This document shows, in pieces, positions 1 through 7,111 of a stretch of 23,826 nt of DNA (positions are counted from its first letter, which is position 1; every line of letters starts with the position of its first letter). A program made the position numbers and the translations under genes. Below the pieces are notes generated by a model that was not told where the DNA came from, searched no databases, and saw only the letters and a program-made list of their open reading frames with translations. The stretch lies in the NCBI GenBank assembly GCA_964399735.1, contig CAYNSO010000057.1, positions 1-23,826 on the forward strand. The letters are read 5' to 3'. The DNA comes from Fontivivens sp964399735 (GTDB lineage Bacteria > Zhuqueibacterota > Zhuqueibacteria > Residuimicrobiales > Krinioviventaceae).

Positions 1-1463
1 ATGAATTGCAAGCGCGCGGTTATTGTCTTGACCTGCCGGTAATGAACCGGCCGTATACTCGCGAACAAATTGCCCGCAGTTTGTTGGCATTACAAGCCAA
101 ATCCTCAAGCGAATCCCTTGTTGCTATTGATCATTTCCTCTCCCCATTATTAAAAGAATTTGCCCGTGAGCTGACTGTGGCGAAAGGGCAGGGGGAGGAG
201 TACGATACTATCTTTGCCCGCTCGTTTGTACAGGGCAACCTGGATATGGATGAGGAAAAGACCAAATATAAAGGAATATACCGGGCCGGCGCCGGCGCTA
301 CGATCATGTCGAATTTATCTGTCTTTAGCGGCGTTAACTTTAATCAATATGATGTAAATAATGAGGATTACCAGGGCTATGAATGGCGCGGCGTTACCGG
401 ATATATGGAACAAGCCTATACCGCTTACCAAACCCGGCGTTACACTATAAAATTCGGCAGGGATTTTATAATTTGGGGGCCGGCGCAAAACGGCTCGCTG
501 GTCATGTCCGGCATTGCCCGGCCGCTCGACCACCTGTATGCCGCTATGAATTTTGGACCGTTCCGGTTCTCATGGTTTGCCGCGGAACTCGATGACCATG
601 GCAGAAAGAAAACCGATTCTGCAAAAATTGCAGTTAAACGCTATCTCGCCGGTCACCGCCTGGATGCACGCTTTTGGCGCAACCGCCTGCAGATCGGAAT
701 ATCCGAATTAATGCTCTATGGTGGCGATGCGGAAAAATTCAATATCGTCTACCTTAATCCGGTCATGTTCTACCACGGCGAACACAAAAATAGCGCCAGT
801 TACCTGGGCAATGTGCTGCCTTCTATTGATCTTTTAATCTATCCCAAGCCCAACTGGAATATCTATACCTCCCTTTTGATCGATGATTACCAGGTTGAAA
901 AAGTGGTCATAACCGATCTGGAACCCAATGAGATCGGTTTTCTCATTGGCACAACCCTCGCTGATCCATTCAATATTCAGGGCTCCTCAATAAACCTGGA
1001 ATATACACGAGTAGCCAATCGCACATATAAAACACCGGATCCGCTGGAAACGTTTATCCACCGCGGAGCGCCCCTGGGCCATCCGCTGGGCAATGATTTT
1101 GACCGCATTCTAGTTGGTGTTGCGTATTGGGTTCGGCCTGCGTTGCAGGTTAAAGTTAATTATTCGCATATACGTCATGGCGAAGGCAGCATTTATACAC
1201 CGTGGGATGAACCATGGATGAACTTAACCCTGGAAGAAGGCTATTCCGAACCGTTTCCTTTCGGTATTGTTGAAAGCAGAGACATCTTTGAACTTCAAGT
1301 GCGCTGGTACTATAACGACTGGTTACGCTTTAACCTGCAAATACAGTCATACAATTTCAATAACCAGGGTAACATAGAAGGACAAAGCGATTCGTACCTG
1401 CAAGGTAAAATTAATGTGGAATTAAATCCGGGTTACTTGTGGAGTATTCGTGGTGTTGACTGA
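1..1463 (+). CDS. Wzi-like outer-membrane beta-barrel protein (5' end outside window)
   Basis: The reading frame is open to the left edge, so the signal peptide and true start lie upstream; the first in-window start-like codon (TTG at 6) is probably internal. About 485 residues are visible. The N-terminal stretch (LPVMNRPYTREQIARSL) and the central barrel part with FGRDFIIWGP and GSLVMSGIARP resemble the capsule-assembly Wzi family (PF14052), whose members carry a GRDxxxWGP-like segment and form 18-stranded outer-membrane barrels that hold surface polysaccharide. Alternating aromatic and polar strands continue to the end. Many Wzi-like proteins outside enterobacteria have no proven capsule role, so the function is inferred from family likeness only. 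The following gene is 276 nt away and unrelated. Confidence 0.7.
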   Translation, partial: ELQARGYCLDLPVMNRPYTREQIARSLLALQAKSSSESLVAIDHFLSPLLKEFARELTVAKGQGEEYDTIFARSFVQGNLDMDEEKTKYKGIYRAGAGATIMSNLSVFSGVNFNQYDVNNEDYQGYEWRGVTGYMEQAYTAYQTRRYTIKFGRDFIIWGPAQNGSLVMSGIARPLDHLYAAMNFGPFRFSWFAAELDDHGRKKTDSAKIAVKRYLAGHRLDARFWRNRLQIGISELMLYGGDAEKFNIVYLNPVMFYHGEHKNSASYLGNVLPSIDLLIYPKPNWNIYTSLLIDDYQVEKVVITDLEPNEIGFLIGTTLADPFNIQGSSINLEYTRVANRTYKTPDPLETFIHRGAPLGHPLGNDFDRILVGVAYWVRPALQVKVNYSHIRHGEGSIYTPWDEPWMNLTLEEGYSEPFPFGIVESRDIFELQVRWYYNDWLRFNLQIQSYNFNNQGNIEGQSDSYLQGKINVELNPGYLWSIRGVD

Positions 1464-1668
1464 TGCCGTATAGCTATAGTTAATATCTGTATAGGCGTTT
1501 AAAGCGGGGGCATCATATTATTATTCAGGGTATGAATGTCAATTCCATCCCGAGCTTTTATAATCAATAATTATTAATGTGGAAATTTATTATAATGTGT
1601 TTTTATGTTTAATGATTTACCAGGGATAAATCAGAGCGTAAATTTTATGTTGCTGCTGGTAAATTTAC

Positions 1669-1696
1669 TTGACTTTGATGAAAATTTTTATAAATT
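1669..1696 (+). promoter_or_regulatory. Candidate sigma-70-type promoter for rdgB
   Basis: TTGACT at 1669-1674 and TAAATT at 1691-1696 are separated by 16 bp and lie 44 bp before the chosen rdgB start. The spacer around it is strongly AT-rich, so chance matches are likely. The rest of 1464-1739 shows no gene and no convincing terminator for the upstream gene; the only pairing seen is a 7-bp inverted repeat (TGATGCC/GGCATCA) with a 41-nt loop. Confidence 0.35.
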
Positions 1697-1739
1697 ATAA
1701 GACTTGATTTGTATTAATATTATGACATTAATGAAAGTT

Positions 1740-2345
1740 ATGAATAAAAGAACTCTGTTATTAGCCACCAAAAATAAAGACAAAATAACAGAAATATCTC
1801 AGCTCTTTGCCAATTTGCCCATCACCCTTGTTTCAGCGCTGGACTTTAAAGAGTTACCGCAGGTGGAAGAAGACGGCGATACGCTCGAAGCGAATGCCAT
1901 CAAAAAAGCCACCGAGTATTCCCGTGCTACTGGATTGCCCGCTATTGCTGACGACACCGGTTTGGAAGTTGATGCCCTGAACGGCGAACCCGGCGTTAAC
2001 TCGGCCCGTTATGCCGGCGAACAGGCAAGCTATAAGGATAACGTGCAAAAACTGTTGCGGGAAATGCAGGGAGTTGTCCCGGCAAAAAGAACCGCGCGTT
2101 TTCGCACCGTAATTGCTTTTGCCATTAATGATCAGGTTACTACAGTTACCGGTGAGTGTGAGGGAGTGATTATTGAATTCCCCAGCGGCGGCCAGGGTTT
2201 TGGATATGACCCGGTGTTCTATGTGCCGGAACATGAATGCACCTTTGCTGAAATGGATTTAGAGTTGAAAAACCGGATCAGCCACCGCGGCCGGGCATTG
2301 GTCAAGATCAGGGAATACCTGGAAAAACATTTTATCAATAAATAA
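1740..2345 (+). CDS. rdgB: Non-canonical purine NTP pyrophosphatase, RdgB/HAM1 family
   Basis: This cytosolic house-cleaning enzyme hydrolyses dITP/ITP and XTP to the monophosphate and pyrophosphate, which keeps deaminated purines out of nucleic acids. It has 201 residues, normal for the family (Ham1p_like). Family motifs appear in order: LLATKNKDK near the N-terminus (substrate binding), ADDTGLEVDAL with the catalytic aspartate, GYDPVFY, and SHRGRAL near the C-terminus. The start at 1740 puts the TKN motif at the usual distance from the N-terminus; in-frame TTG 1704, ATG 1722 and ATG 1731 are possible but add residues not typical of the family. No clear Shine-Dalgarno sequence is visible. 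The stop codon is 1 nt before tRNA-Pro, so both are probably on one transcript. Confidence 0.95.
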   Translation: MNKRTLLLATKNKDKITEISQLFANLPITLVSALDFKELPQVEEDGDTLEANAIKKATEYSRATGLPAIADDTGLEVDALNGEPGVNSARYAGEQASYKDNVQKLLREMQGVVPAKRTARFRTVIAFAINDQVTTVTGECEGVIIEFPSGGQGFGYDPVFYVPEHECTFAEMDLELKNRISHRGRALVKIREYLEKHFINK

Positions 2346-2346
2346 A

Positions 2347-2421
2347 CGGGGCGTAGCGCAGTCCGGTTAGCGCGCCTGCTTTGGGAGCAGGAAGTCCAGA
2401 GTTCAAATCTCTGCGCCCCGA
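2347..2421 (+). tRNA. tRNA-Pro (anticodon UGG)
   Basis: A full cloverleaf can be folded. The acceptor stem is CGGGGCG (2347-2353) with CGCCCCG and discriminator A. The anticodon arm is CCTGC-TTTGGGA-GCAGG, giving UGG at positions 34-36, and the T-arm is AGAG-TTCAAAT-CTCT. The 3' CCA is not encoded. The gene starts 2 nt after the rdgB stop codon and is followed by a terminator hairpin. Confidence 0.96.
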
Positions 2422-2456
2422 CACAGAAAAAGGATCAGTTCGAAAGAGTTGATCCT
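2402..2456 (+). repeat. Left copy of 55-bp duplication flanking the N gap
   Basis: These 55 bases (the tRNA-Pro 3' end plus most of the terminator) are identical to 2557-2611 on the other side of the gap. An exact 55-bp identity ending at the gap is what two contigs sharing a k=55 assembly overlap would show, so it is probably one genomic copy. Confidence 0.9.
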
Positions 2457-2556
2457 NNNNNNNNNNNNNNNNNNNNNNNNNNNNNNNNNNNNNNNNNNNN
2501 NNNNNNNNNNNNNNNNNNNNNNNNNNNNNNNNNNNNNNNNNNNNNNNNNNNNNNNN
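2457..2556. other. Scaffold gap of exactly 100 N
   Basis: This run of 100 N is the conventional placeholder for a gap of unknown size. Because the flanks repeat each other (2402-2456 and 2557-2611), the true distance may be negative, meaning the contigs overlap and nothing is missing. A second tRNA copy hidden in the gap cannot be excluded. Confidence 0.98.
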
Positions 2557-2611
2557 TTCAAATCTCTGCGCCCCGACACAGAAAAAGGATCAGTTCGAAA
2601 GAGTTGATCCT
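2557..2611 (+). repeat. Right copy of 55-bp duplication (tRNA-Pro 3' fragment)
   Basis: This is identical to 2402-2456. It holds only the T-arm and 3' acceptor strand of tRNA-Pro, so it should not be annotated as a second tRNA gene unless the gap really contains the missing 5' part. Confidence 0.9.
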
Positions 2612-2618
2612 TTTTTTA
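2581..2618 (+). terminator. Intrinsic terminator after rdgB/tRNA-Pro
   Basis: The stem GGATCAGTTC / GAGTTGATCC is 10 bp with two G-U wobbles and is closed by a GAAA tetraloop of GNRA type. An A-run precedes it and seven T follow. The same hairpin without its T-run ends the left contig before the N gap. Confidence 0.88.
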
Positions 2619-2625
2619 TTTTATG

Positions 2626-2829
2626 GGTAGGATGGGGTCTTGTCGGCAAAACAATGAATATAAAATCATAAGCGAAATTCGTAAATATGCTGTAATTTTA
2701 CAATAAAGATACCCCATCAAATCATGTCAACCGGGATGATGGGGTTTTGTATAGCCAGGATATGTTGTATTACCTTATATTGATCATTAGCTTGATTTAC
2801 AGCATCCCCGTACAAGACCCCATCCTACC
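2626..2829. repeat. 204-bp nested inverted-repeat element (MITE- or REP-like)
   Basis: The ends are perfect 18-bp inverted repeats (2626-2643 and 2812-2829; GGTAGGATGGGGTCTTGT and its complement). Inside lie a second inverted pair TGCTGTAA/TTACAGCA (2688-2695, 2797-2804) and a central hairpin ACCCCATCA/TGATGGGGT (2711-2719, 2737-2745) followed by TTTT. The 8-mer GATGGGGT occurs four times in alternating orientation. No transposase is encoded and no clean target-site duplication is visible. Two explanations fit: a miniature non-autonomous transposon, or a REP/BIME-type element moved by a RAYT (Y1) transposase elsewhere. Confidence 0.6.
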
Positions 2830-3042
2830 AGTTTTTTATAGATGTCTACACAAACAAGCCGGAGATTGGGCCCGTAAAGCTGCCTATAAAGAGTCAGCGC
2901 TCCGGATTAGCATGATACCGGAGTGCGATGCCTTTATGCGCCGCGTCACAGATTCATCCTCCCCTTTCTTTACCGGACAAGATGTGTGGCCTTATTTTAT
3001 GCCCTGGGGCTTCCGGATATATTAAATTCACTATTTTTTTCT
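2830..3042. other. Spacer without recognisable gene
   Basis: Together with the repeat element this makes a gene-free stretch of about 500 bp before the phosphate operon. A 92-codon open frame at 2747-3025 begins at a TTG inside the central hairpin of the repeat, has no ribosome-binding site and resembles no family I know, so it is not called. Confidence 0.6.
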
Positions 3043-3095
3043 TTACAATTTCTTAACACACAATTAACCACATCATAACACTGTAATTGTATAAT
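3043..3095 (+). promoter_or_regulatory. Pho-box-like direct repeats with -10 box, promoter of the phosphate operon
   Basis: Four TTAACA-like hexamers lie at 3043 (TTACAA), 3053 (TTAACA), 3064 (TTAACC) and 3075 (ATAACA), spaced 10, 11 and 11 bp, so all face the same side of the helix. A perfect TATAAT follows at 3090-3095, 9 bp after the last repeat, with no separate -35 box. Known PhoB/PhoP promoters use the same layout: 11-bp-period direct repeats in place of the -35 element. The position ahead of a porin-pst-phoU operon supports phosphate-starvation control. No PhoB or PhoP gene is in the window. Confidence 0.7.
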
Positions 3096-3136
3096 AATAC
3101 CTGTAAAAAACTATTAAATAAATGGAAAGGACATTT

Positions 3137-4297
3137 ATGAAAAGGAATTCACTTGTTACAGCAATCATTGGTTTTTGTCTGCTCATCCTTTTTGGATCAA
3201 GCAGCCGGTTGCTTGCAGAAGCCACTACGTCTATCAATGGTGTTGTTTTTAGTGATTACTATTACAATCTGAAAAACAATAGTGCAGCCGAAGAGTCACG
3301 CAACGCGTTCCAATTCAGACGTCTCTATTTTACCGTTGAGAATAATCTCAATGCCGATATGAAAACCCGTTTCCGTTTGGAAGCCAAACACGATAATTAT
3401 GGCAAAAAAACTACTATTACTCCATTTGTAAAGCATGCTTTCCTGGAGTGGAGCAACCTGGTTCCAAAACACAAAGTGTATATCGGTATTCAGGAGACCA
3501 ATGCTTTTAAAAATTCCGAGGATCTGTGGGGTTACCGCTCGGTGGAAAAGACCATTATGGACTTGAACAGTATTTCTTCTTCTGCTGATATGGGAATTGG
3601 CCTGAAAGGTGATTTGAGCAGCAATGTGCATCACTGGCTGACCATACTAAATGGCACCGGCTATAATGCATCTGAAGTTGATAAATTCAAAAAAGTCGGT
3701 TATGCCTTGTGGTTTACTCCGGTAAAGGGTTTAATTATAGAAGGTTATGCTGATTATGAACCACAGAAACCCGGCGATTCGCAAACCGCCGAAGCCCCCA
3801 GTGGCAGCAAAGACTATCAGGCCAGCAAGGGTTATTATACAATGAAAGCATTTGTTGGTTATAAAATGTCAACTCTAGCTCTGGGCGCAGAGTATTTTAC
3901 ACGTACCAACAAGGAATCCGGAATCAGCAATCCGGCTATCAGTGATGGAAATATTGTCGAGTTTGACAATGCCGATGTTACAAAAACCGGATATTCAATA
4001 TTTGGTTCATGGATTACCCCGGTTCCCAAACTTAAAGCCTTTGCCCGCTATGATTACTATGATGCCAACAGTGATGATAATGTCTATACAAAATTTAGCA
4101 GCGGCAAACTGACCGGCGGTGTGGATAACGAAGTAACTCTTTTAATTGCCGGCCTGGATTATATCCCCCGCGCTAACGTCCATTTCATTCCCAATATTAT
4201 GATGAAATCTTTTTCTAATAGCGATCTGAAATCGGATATTACCGCCCGTGTTACATTATATTTTAAATATGATTCCGGCAAGATCATTACCAATTAA
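3137..4297 (+). CDS. Outer-membrane porin, probably phosphate-selective (OprO/OprP-like)
   Basis: The protein has 386 residues. A signal peptide (KRN, hydrophobic stretch, SSSRLLA then EA) precedes a run of amphipathic beta-strands with frequent aromatic girdle residues, ending in LYFKY-type strands. The early segment (INGVVFSDYYY, FRRLYFTVENNL, RFRLEAKHD) resembles phosphate-selective porins. The start at 3137 was preferred over an in-frame ATG at 3122 because AAAGGA (3126-3131) sits 5 nt before it, while nothing suitable precedes 3122. It is the first gene of the operon, 39 nt before pstS. Its role is inferred to be passage of phosphate through the outer membrane to PstS; selectivity cannot be read from the sequence. 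Confidence 0.8.
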   Translation: MKRNSLVTAIIGFCLLILFGSSSRLLAEATTSINGVVFSDYYYNLKNNSAAEESRNAFQFRRLYFTVENNLNADMKTRFRLEAKHDNYGKKTTITPFVKHAFLEWSNLVPKHKVYIGIQETNAFKNSEDLWGYRSVEKTIMDLNSISSSADMGIGLKGDLSSNVHHWLTILNGTGYNASEVDKFKKVGYALWFTPVKGLIIEGYADYEPQKPGDSQTAEAPSGSKDYQASKGYYTMKAFVGYKMSTLALGAEYFTRTNKESGISNPAISDGNIVEFDNADVTKTGYSIFGSWITPVPKLKAFARYDYYDANSDDNVYTKFSSGKLTGGVDNEVTLLIAGLDYIPRANVHFIPNIMMKSFSNSDLKSDITARVTLYFKYDSGKIITN

Positions 4298-4336
4298 TAA
4301 CAGAACCGGATTCAAAATAACAAAAAGGAGTATACG

Positions 4337-5230
4337 ATGATGAAAAGAATATTTTTAATAACCATGATACTTTTGGGTGTAATTGCCAGCCAAAATACAG
4401 CCCAGGAAATGATCCAGATTAAAGGCTCAGACACCCTGATTAACCTGGTACAAACCCTTAGTGAAGAATATATGGATAAATACCCGGAAAAAGCAGTTAT
4501 CGCAGTAACCGGCGGCGGTTCGGGAGTGGGGATCGCTGCACTTATTGCCAACACCGTTGATATTGCCAACGCATCACGCGAAATAAAGGAAAAAGAAGTA
4601 ACGGCTGCCAATGAAAACGGTGTTGTGCCAACAGAAATAGTCCTGGGAATCGACGGTCTGTCCGTTATTGTCAATGCCGACATTCCGGTGAATTCATTAA
4701 CAGTTGAACAGATCGGCGCCATTTTCCGCGGCGATATCACAAACTGGAACCAGGTTGGCGGGCCAAATAAAAATATATCCCTGTATGGCCGGCAGCCCAG
4801 TTCCGGTACTTATGTTTTCTTTCAGGAATTTGTAATGGGTAACAAAAATTATTCGACCAAAATGAAACAGATGAACGGCAATGCCCAGATCATTGAAGGA
4901 ATTAAAGCAGATAAAAGCGCCATCGGTTATGTCGGTGTTGGTTATGTGTTTGATGAAAGCGGCAATGTTATGGAAGGATTAAAAGTATTGACCGTTTCCA
5001 AAGATAAAAACTCTGAAGCGGTTACGCCGCTGGTTGCCGAAAATGTTAAATCAGGCAAATACCCTATTGCGCGGCCTTTGTTGCAATACACCAACGGCAA
5101 ACCACAAAAGCATGTCAAAGATTTTATCGCCTTTGAGTTAAGCCCGGAGGGTCAAAAGCTAGTTGAAAAAATGGGCTTTTATCCTGTTGCCGGCAAGTAT
5201 CTTGAAGTGAATAAAAAGGCAGGTTTTTAA
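4337..5230 (+). CDS. pstS: Phosphate ABC transporter, periplasmic phosphate-binding protein
   Basis: PstS captures inorganic phosphate in the periplasm and hands it to PstCA. The 297 residues begin with a short signal peptide (KRIFLITMILLGVIA, cleavage near NTAQ-EM). Phosphate-contacting segments of the family are present: GSDTL (30-34), TGGGSGVGI (58-66) and GRQPSSGTYVF in the middle. AAGGAG at 4325-4330 is 6 nt before the ATG at 4337; a second ATG follows directly. A GC-rich hairpin without a T-run lies after the stop codon, before pstC. Confidence 0.95.
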   Translation: MMKRIFLITMILLGVIASQNTAQEMIQIKGSDTLINLVQTLSEEYMDKYPEKAVIAVTGGGSGVGIAALIANTVDIANASREIKEKEVTAANENGVVPTEIVLGIDGLSVIVNADIPVNSLTVEQIGAIFRGDITNWNQVGGPNKNISLYGRQPSSGTYVFFQEFVMGNKNYSTKMKQMNGNAQIIEGIKADKSAIGYVGVGYVFDESGNVMEGLKVLTVSKDKNSEAVTPLVAENVKSGKYPIARPLLQYTNGKPQKHVKDFIAFELSPEGQKLVEKMGFYPVAGKYLEVNKKAGF

Positions 5231-5242
5231 TATTATCAAACC

Positions 5243-5269
5243 AACCCCCGCTCGAGCAGGGCGGGGGTT
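5243..5269 (+). promoter_or_regulatory. Intercistronic hairpin between pstS and pstC
   Basis: AACCCCCGC (5243-5251) pairs perfectly with GCGGGGGTT (5261-5269) around a 9-nt loop. Only three T follow, so it is a poor terminator. A stable hairpin directly after the binding-protein gene is a common way to protect that part of the mRNA or partly end transcription, giving more PstS than permease. Confidence 0.7.
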
Positions 5270-5286
5270 TATAACAGAAAAATTAT

Positions 5287-6189
5287 ATGATTAAAAAAGT
5301 AAAGTACTCCGGTCTCATCCGGCTAAAAGAAAAAGCAATTGAATATTTTTTTCTGGCGAATGGTTTGTTCGCTATTATTGTTCTGATTGGCATTTTTTCC
5401 CTGTTATTTACACAAAGTCTACCGGCATTAAAAGAAATAAATTTTTTTGAATTTCTAAAAATTAACTGGGACCCCACGTCGCCGGAAAAAGAGGAATATG
5501 GGCTGCTGGCAATGATCGTCAGCACTATCGTGGCAACGTTTGGCGCCATGTTTATAGCTGTGCCAATAGGTATAGCAACAGCGGCTTATATTGCCGATAT
5601 TGCCAATGTTAGAGCCAGGGAAATTATCAAACCGGTGATTGAAATTCTTGCCGGTATTCCTTCTGTTGTAGTTGGATTTTTGGGGATTGTAGTGGTTGGG
5701 CCTTTTCTTGCCAAAATCTTCCACACCGCCAACGGCCTCAATGCCATTAATGGCGCTATTTTGCTGGCGATCATGTCGCTGCCAACTATTATTAGTATAT
5801 CCGAGGATGCTATTGTATCTGTACCACAGGAATTTAAAAACGCCTCGTTGGCCCTGGGCGCCAATAAATGGCAAACCCTGGTTAAAGTAACCATCCCGGC
5901 CGCTTCTTCCGGCATTTTTGCTTCGGTTATGCTGGGCATGGGGCGCGCCATTGGCGAAACAATGACCGTGTTGATGGCCACCGGCAATGCACCTGCCATG
6001 CCACATGCATTGACCGACCCGATTCGTACTATGACTGCTACCATTGCTATTGAATTAGGTGAAACCGTGCAGGGCGGCATACATTATCATTCCCTGTTTG
6101 TTATTGGTGTAGTTTTGTTTGTTATGACATTCATCGTCAACCTGATAGCCGACCTGGTTTTGCATAAATATGAAAAGGTGAATCGATGA
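5287..6189 (+). CDS. pstC: Phosphate ABC transporter permease PstC
   Basis: One of the two membrane subunits of the high-affinity phosphate importer. The 300-residue protein has about six hydrophobic segments: an N-terminal helix (about 20-45), then a cluster from about residue 75 onward. The cytoplasmic coupling loop (EAA motif) reads ASLALGANKWQTLVKVTIPAA, as in PstC/PstA. The family segment GIPSVVVGFLG and RAIGETMTVLMATGNA are also present. No strong Shine-Dalgarno sequence is visible before the ATG. It overlaps pstA by 4 nt (ATGA), which suggests translational coupling. Confidence 0.95.
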   Translation: MIKKVKYSGLIRLKEKAIEYFFLANGLFAIIVLIGIFSLLFTQSLPALKEINFFEFLKINWDPTSPEKEEYGLLAMIVSTIVATFGAMFIAVPIGIATAAYIADIANVRAREIIKPVIEILAGIPSVVVGFLGIVVVGPFLAKIFHTANGLNAINGAILLAIMSLPTIISISEDAIVSVPQEFKNASLALGANKWQTLVKVTIPAASSGIFASVMLGMGRAIGETMTVLMATGNAPAMPHALTDPIRTMTATIAIELGETVQGGIHYHSLFVIGVVLFVMTFIVNLIADLVLHKYEKVNR

Positions 6190-7058
6190 AAATTCGCAAG
6201 AGTATGGTATATGAAAAGCTGGGGTTTTTACTGTTTCGCAGCGCCGCCTGGCTGGTTTTGCTTGTTGTTGCCCTGATTTTGCTGGATATTTTTTATAAAG
6301 GCGGACAAAGCATCAGTTGGGAATTTATTACGAGCAAGCCCAGAAAAGGCATGACCGAGGGCGGTATCTGGCCGGCAATAGTCGGTACTTTTTGGGTGAG
6401 CCTGGTAACAATATTATTTGCCGTTCCTGCCGGGGTTTTCTCGGCCATTTACCTGAATGAATACGCCAAACAGGGGCTTGTTGTTCGCATCATTCGCCTG
6501 GCAATCCGCAATCTTTCAGGTGTCCCTTCCATAGTTTATGGACTGTTTGGCTTTGGTCTGTTTGTGTTGATGCTCAAATTAGGCTTGTCAGTAATATCTT
6601 CCGGTCTGACATTGGGGTTGCTGACCCTGCCATGGACGATTACCTCTAGTGAGGAAGCATTAAAAAATGTGCCCATGGCCTACCGTGAAGGGTCGCTGGC
6701 CCTGGGCGCTACCAAATGGCAAACCATCAGGATCAATGTGCTGCCTTATGCTATGCCCGGAATGTTGACAGGAGCGATTTTAGGATTGGCCCGCGCCGCC
6801 GGTGAAACTGCGCCGATTCTGTTCACCGGAGCAGCTTTCTTTTGGCCGGTGCTGCAAAAGTTTCCAAAAGTTCTTGATTCGCAATTTATGGCGCTGCCAT
6901 ACCATTTATTCATCATGTCTACCCAGCATCATGAAATAGCCAAAGTGCGGCCACTGGCCTATGGCACAGCGTTGGTGCTAATTACTTTGATCCTGTTAAT
7001 GAATATACTGGCTATTGGTCTGCGTTATCATTTTAGAAAAAAGTTTAAACGAAATTAA
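6186..7058 (+). CDS. pstA: Phosphate ABC transporter permease PstA
   Basis: The second membrane subunit, partner of PstC and PstB in the inner membrane. It has 290 residues. Family features are GGIWPAIVGTFW, GVPSIVYGLFGF, the coupling loop GSLALGATKWQTIRINVLPYA and AAGETAPILFTGAAFFWP. About six membrane helices fit the hydrophobic profile, with a basic C-terminus (FRKKFKRN) in the cytoplasm. The start codon overlaps the pstC stop. A 53-nt spacer with an AT-rich stretch separates it from pstB. Confidence 0.95.
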   Translation: MKIRKSMVYEKLGFLLFRSAAWLVLLVVALILLDIFYKGGQSISWEFITSKPRKGMTEGGIWPAIVGTFWVSLVTILFAVPAGVFSAIYLNEYAKQGLVVRIIRLAIRNLSGVPSIVYGLFGFGLFVLMLKLGLSVISSGLTLGLLTLPWTITSSEEALKNVPMAYREGSLALGATKWQTIRINVLPYAMPGMLTGAILGLARAAGETAPILFTGAAFFWPVLQKFPKVLDSQFMALPYHLFIMSTQHHEIAKVRPLAYGTALVLITLILLMNILAIGLRYHFRKKFKRN

Positions 7059-7111
7059 TGAAAATAAATTGTAACTATAATTGTATGTTAAATCAGGAGA
7101 AATAATCCGGA

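Noticed and set aside
2557..2577. Second tRNA-Pro gene
   Set aside because: Only the 3' part of the tRNA is present after the N gap, and it is an exact copy of the left flank, best explained by contig overlap.
2747..3025. 92-codon open frame in the spacer before the phosphate operon
   Set aside because: It starts at a TTG inside the hairpin of the inverted-repeat element, has no ribosome-binding site, contains part of the repeat as coding sequence and resembles no known family.
5455..6080. Long minus-strand open frames over pstC
   Set aside because: They are antisense to an unmistakable pstC gene; the translations are low-complexity shadows of its codons.
7059..7111. Internal promoter before pstB (TATAAT in the spacer)
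   Set aside because: A TATAAT-like string is present, but no suitable -35 or Pho repeats lie at the right distance and the spacer is simply AT-rich.
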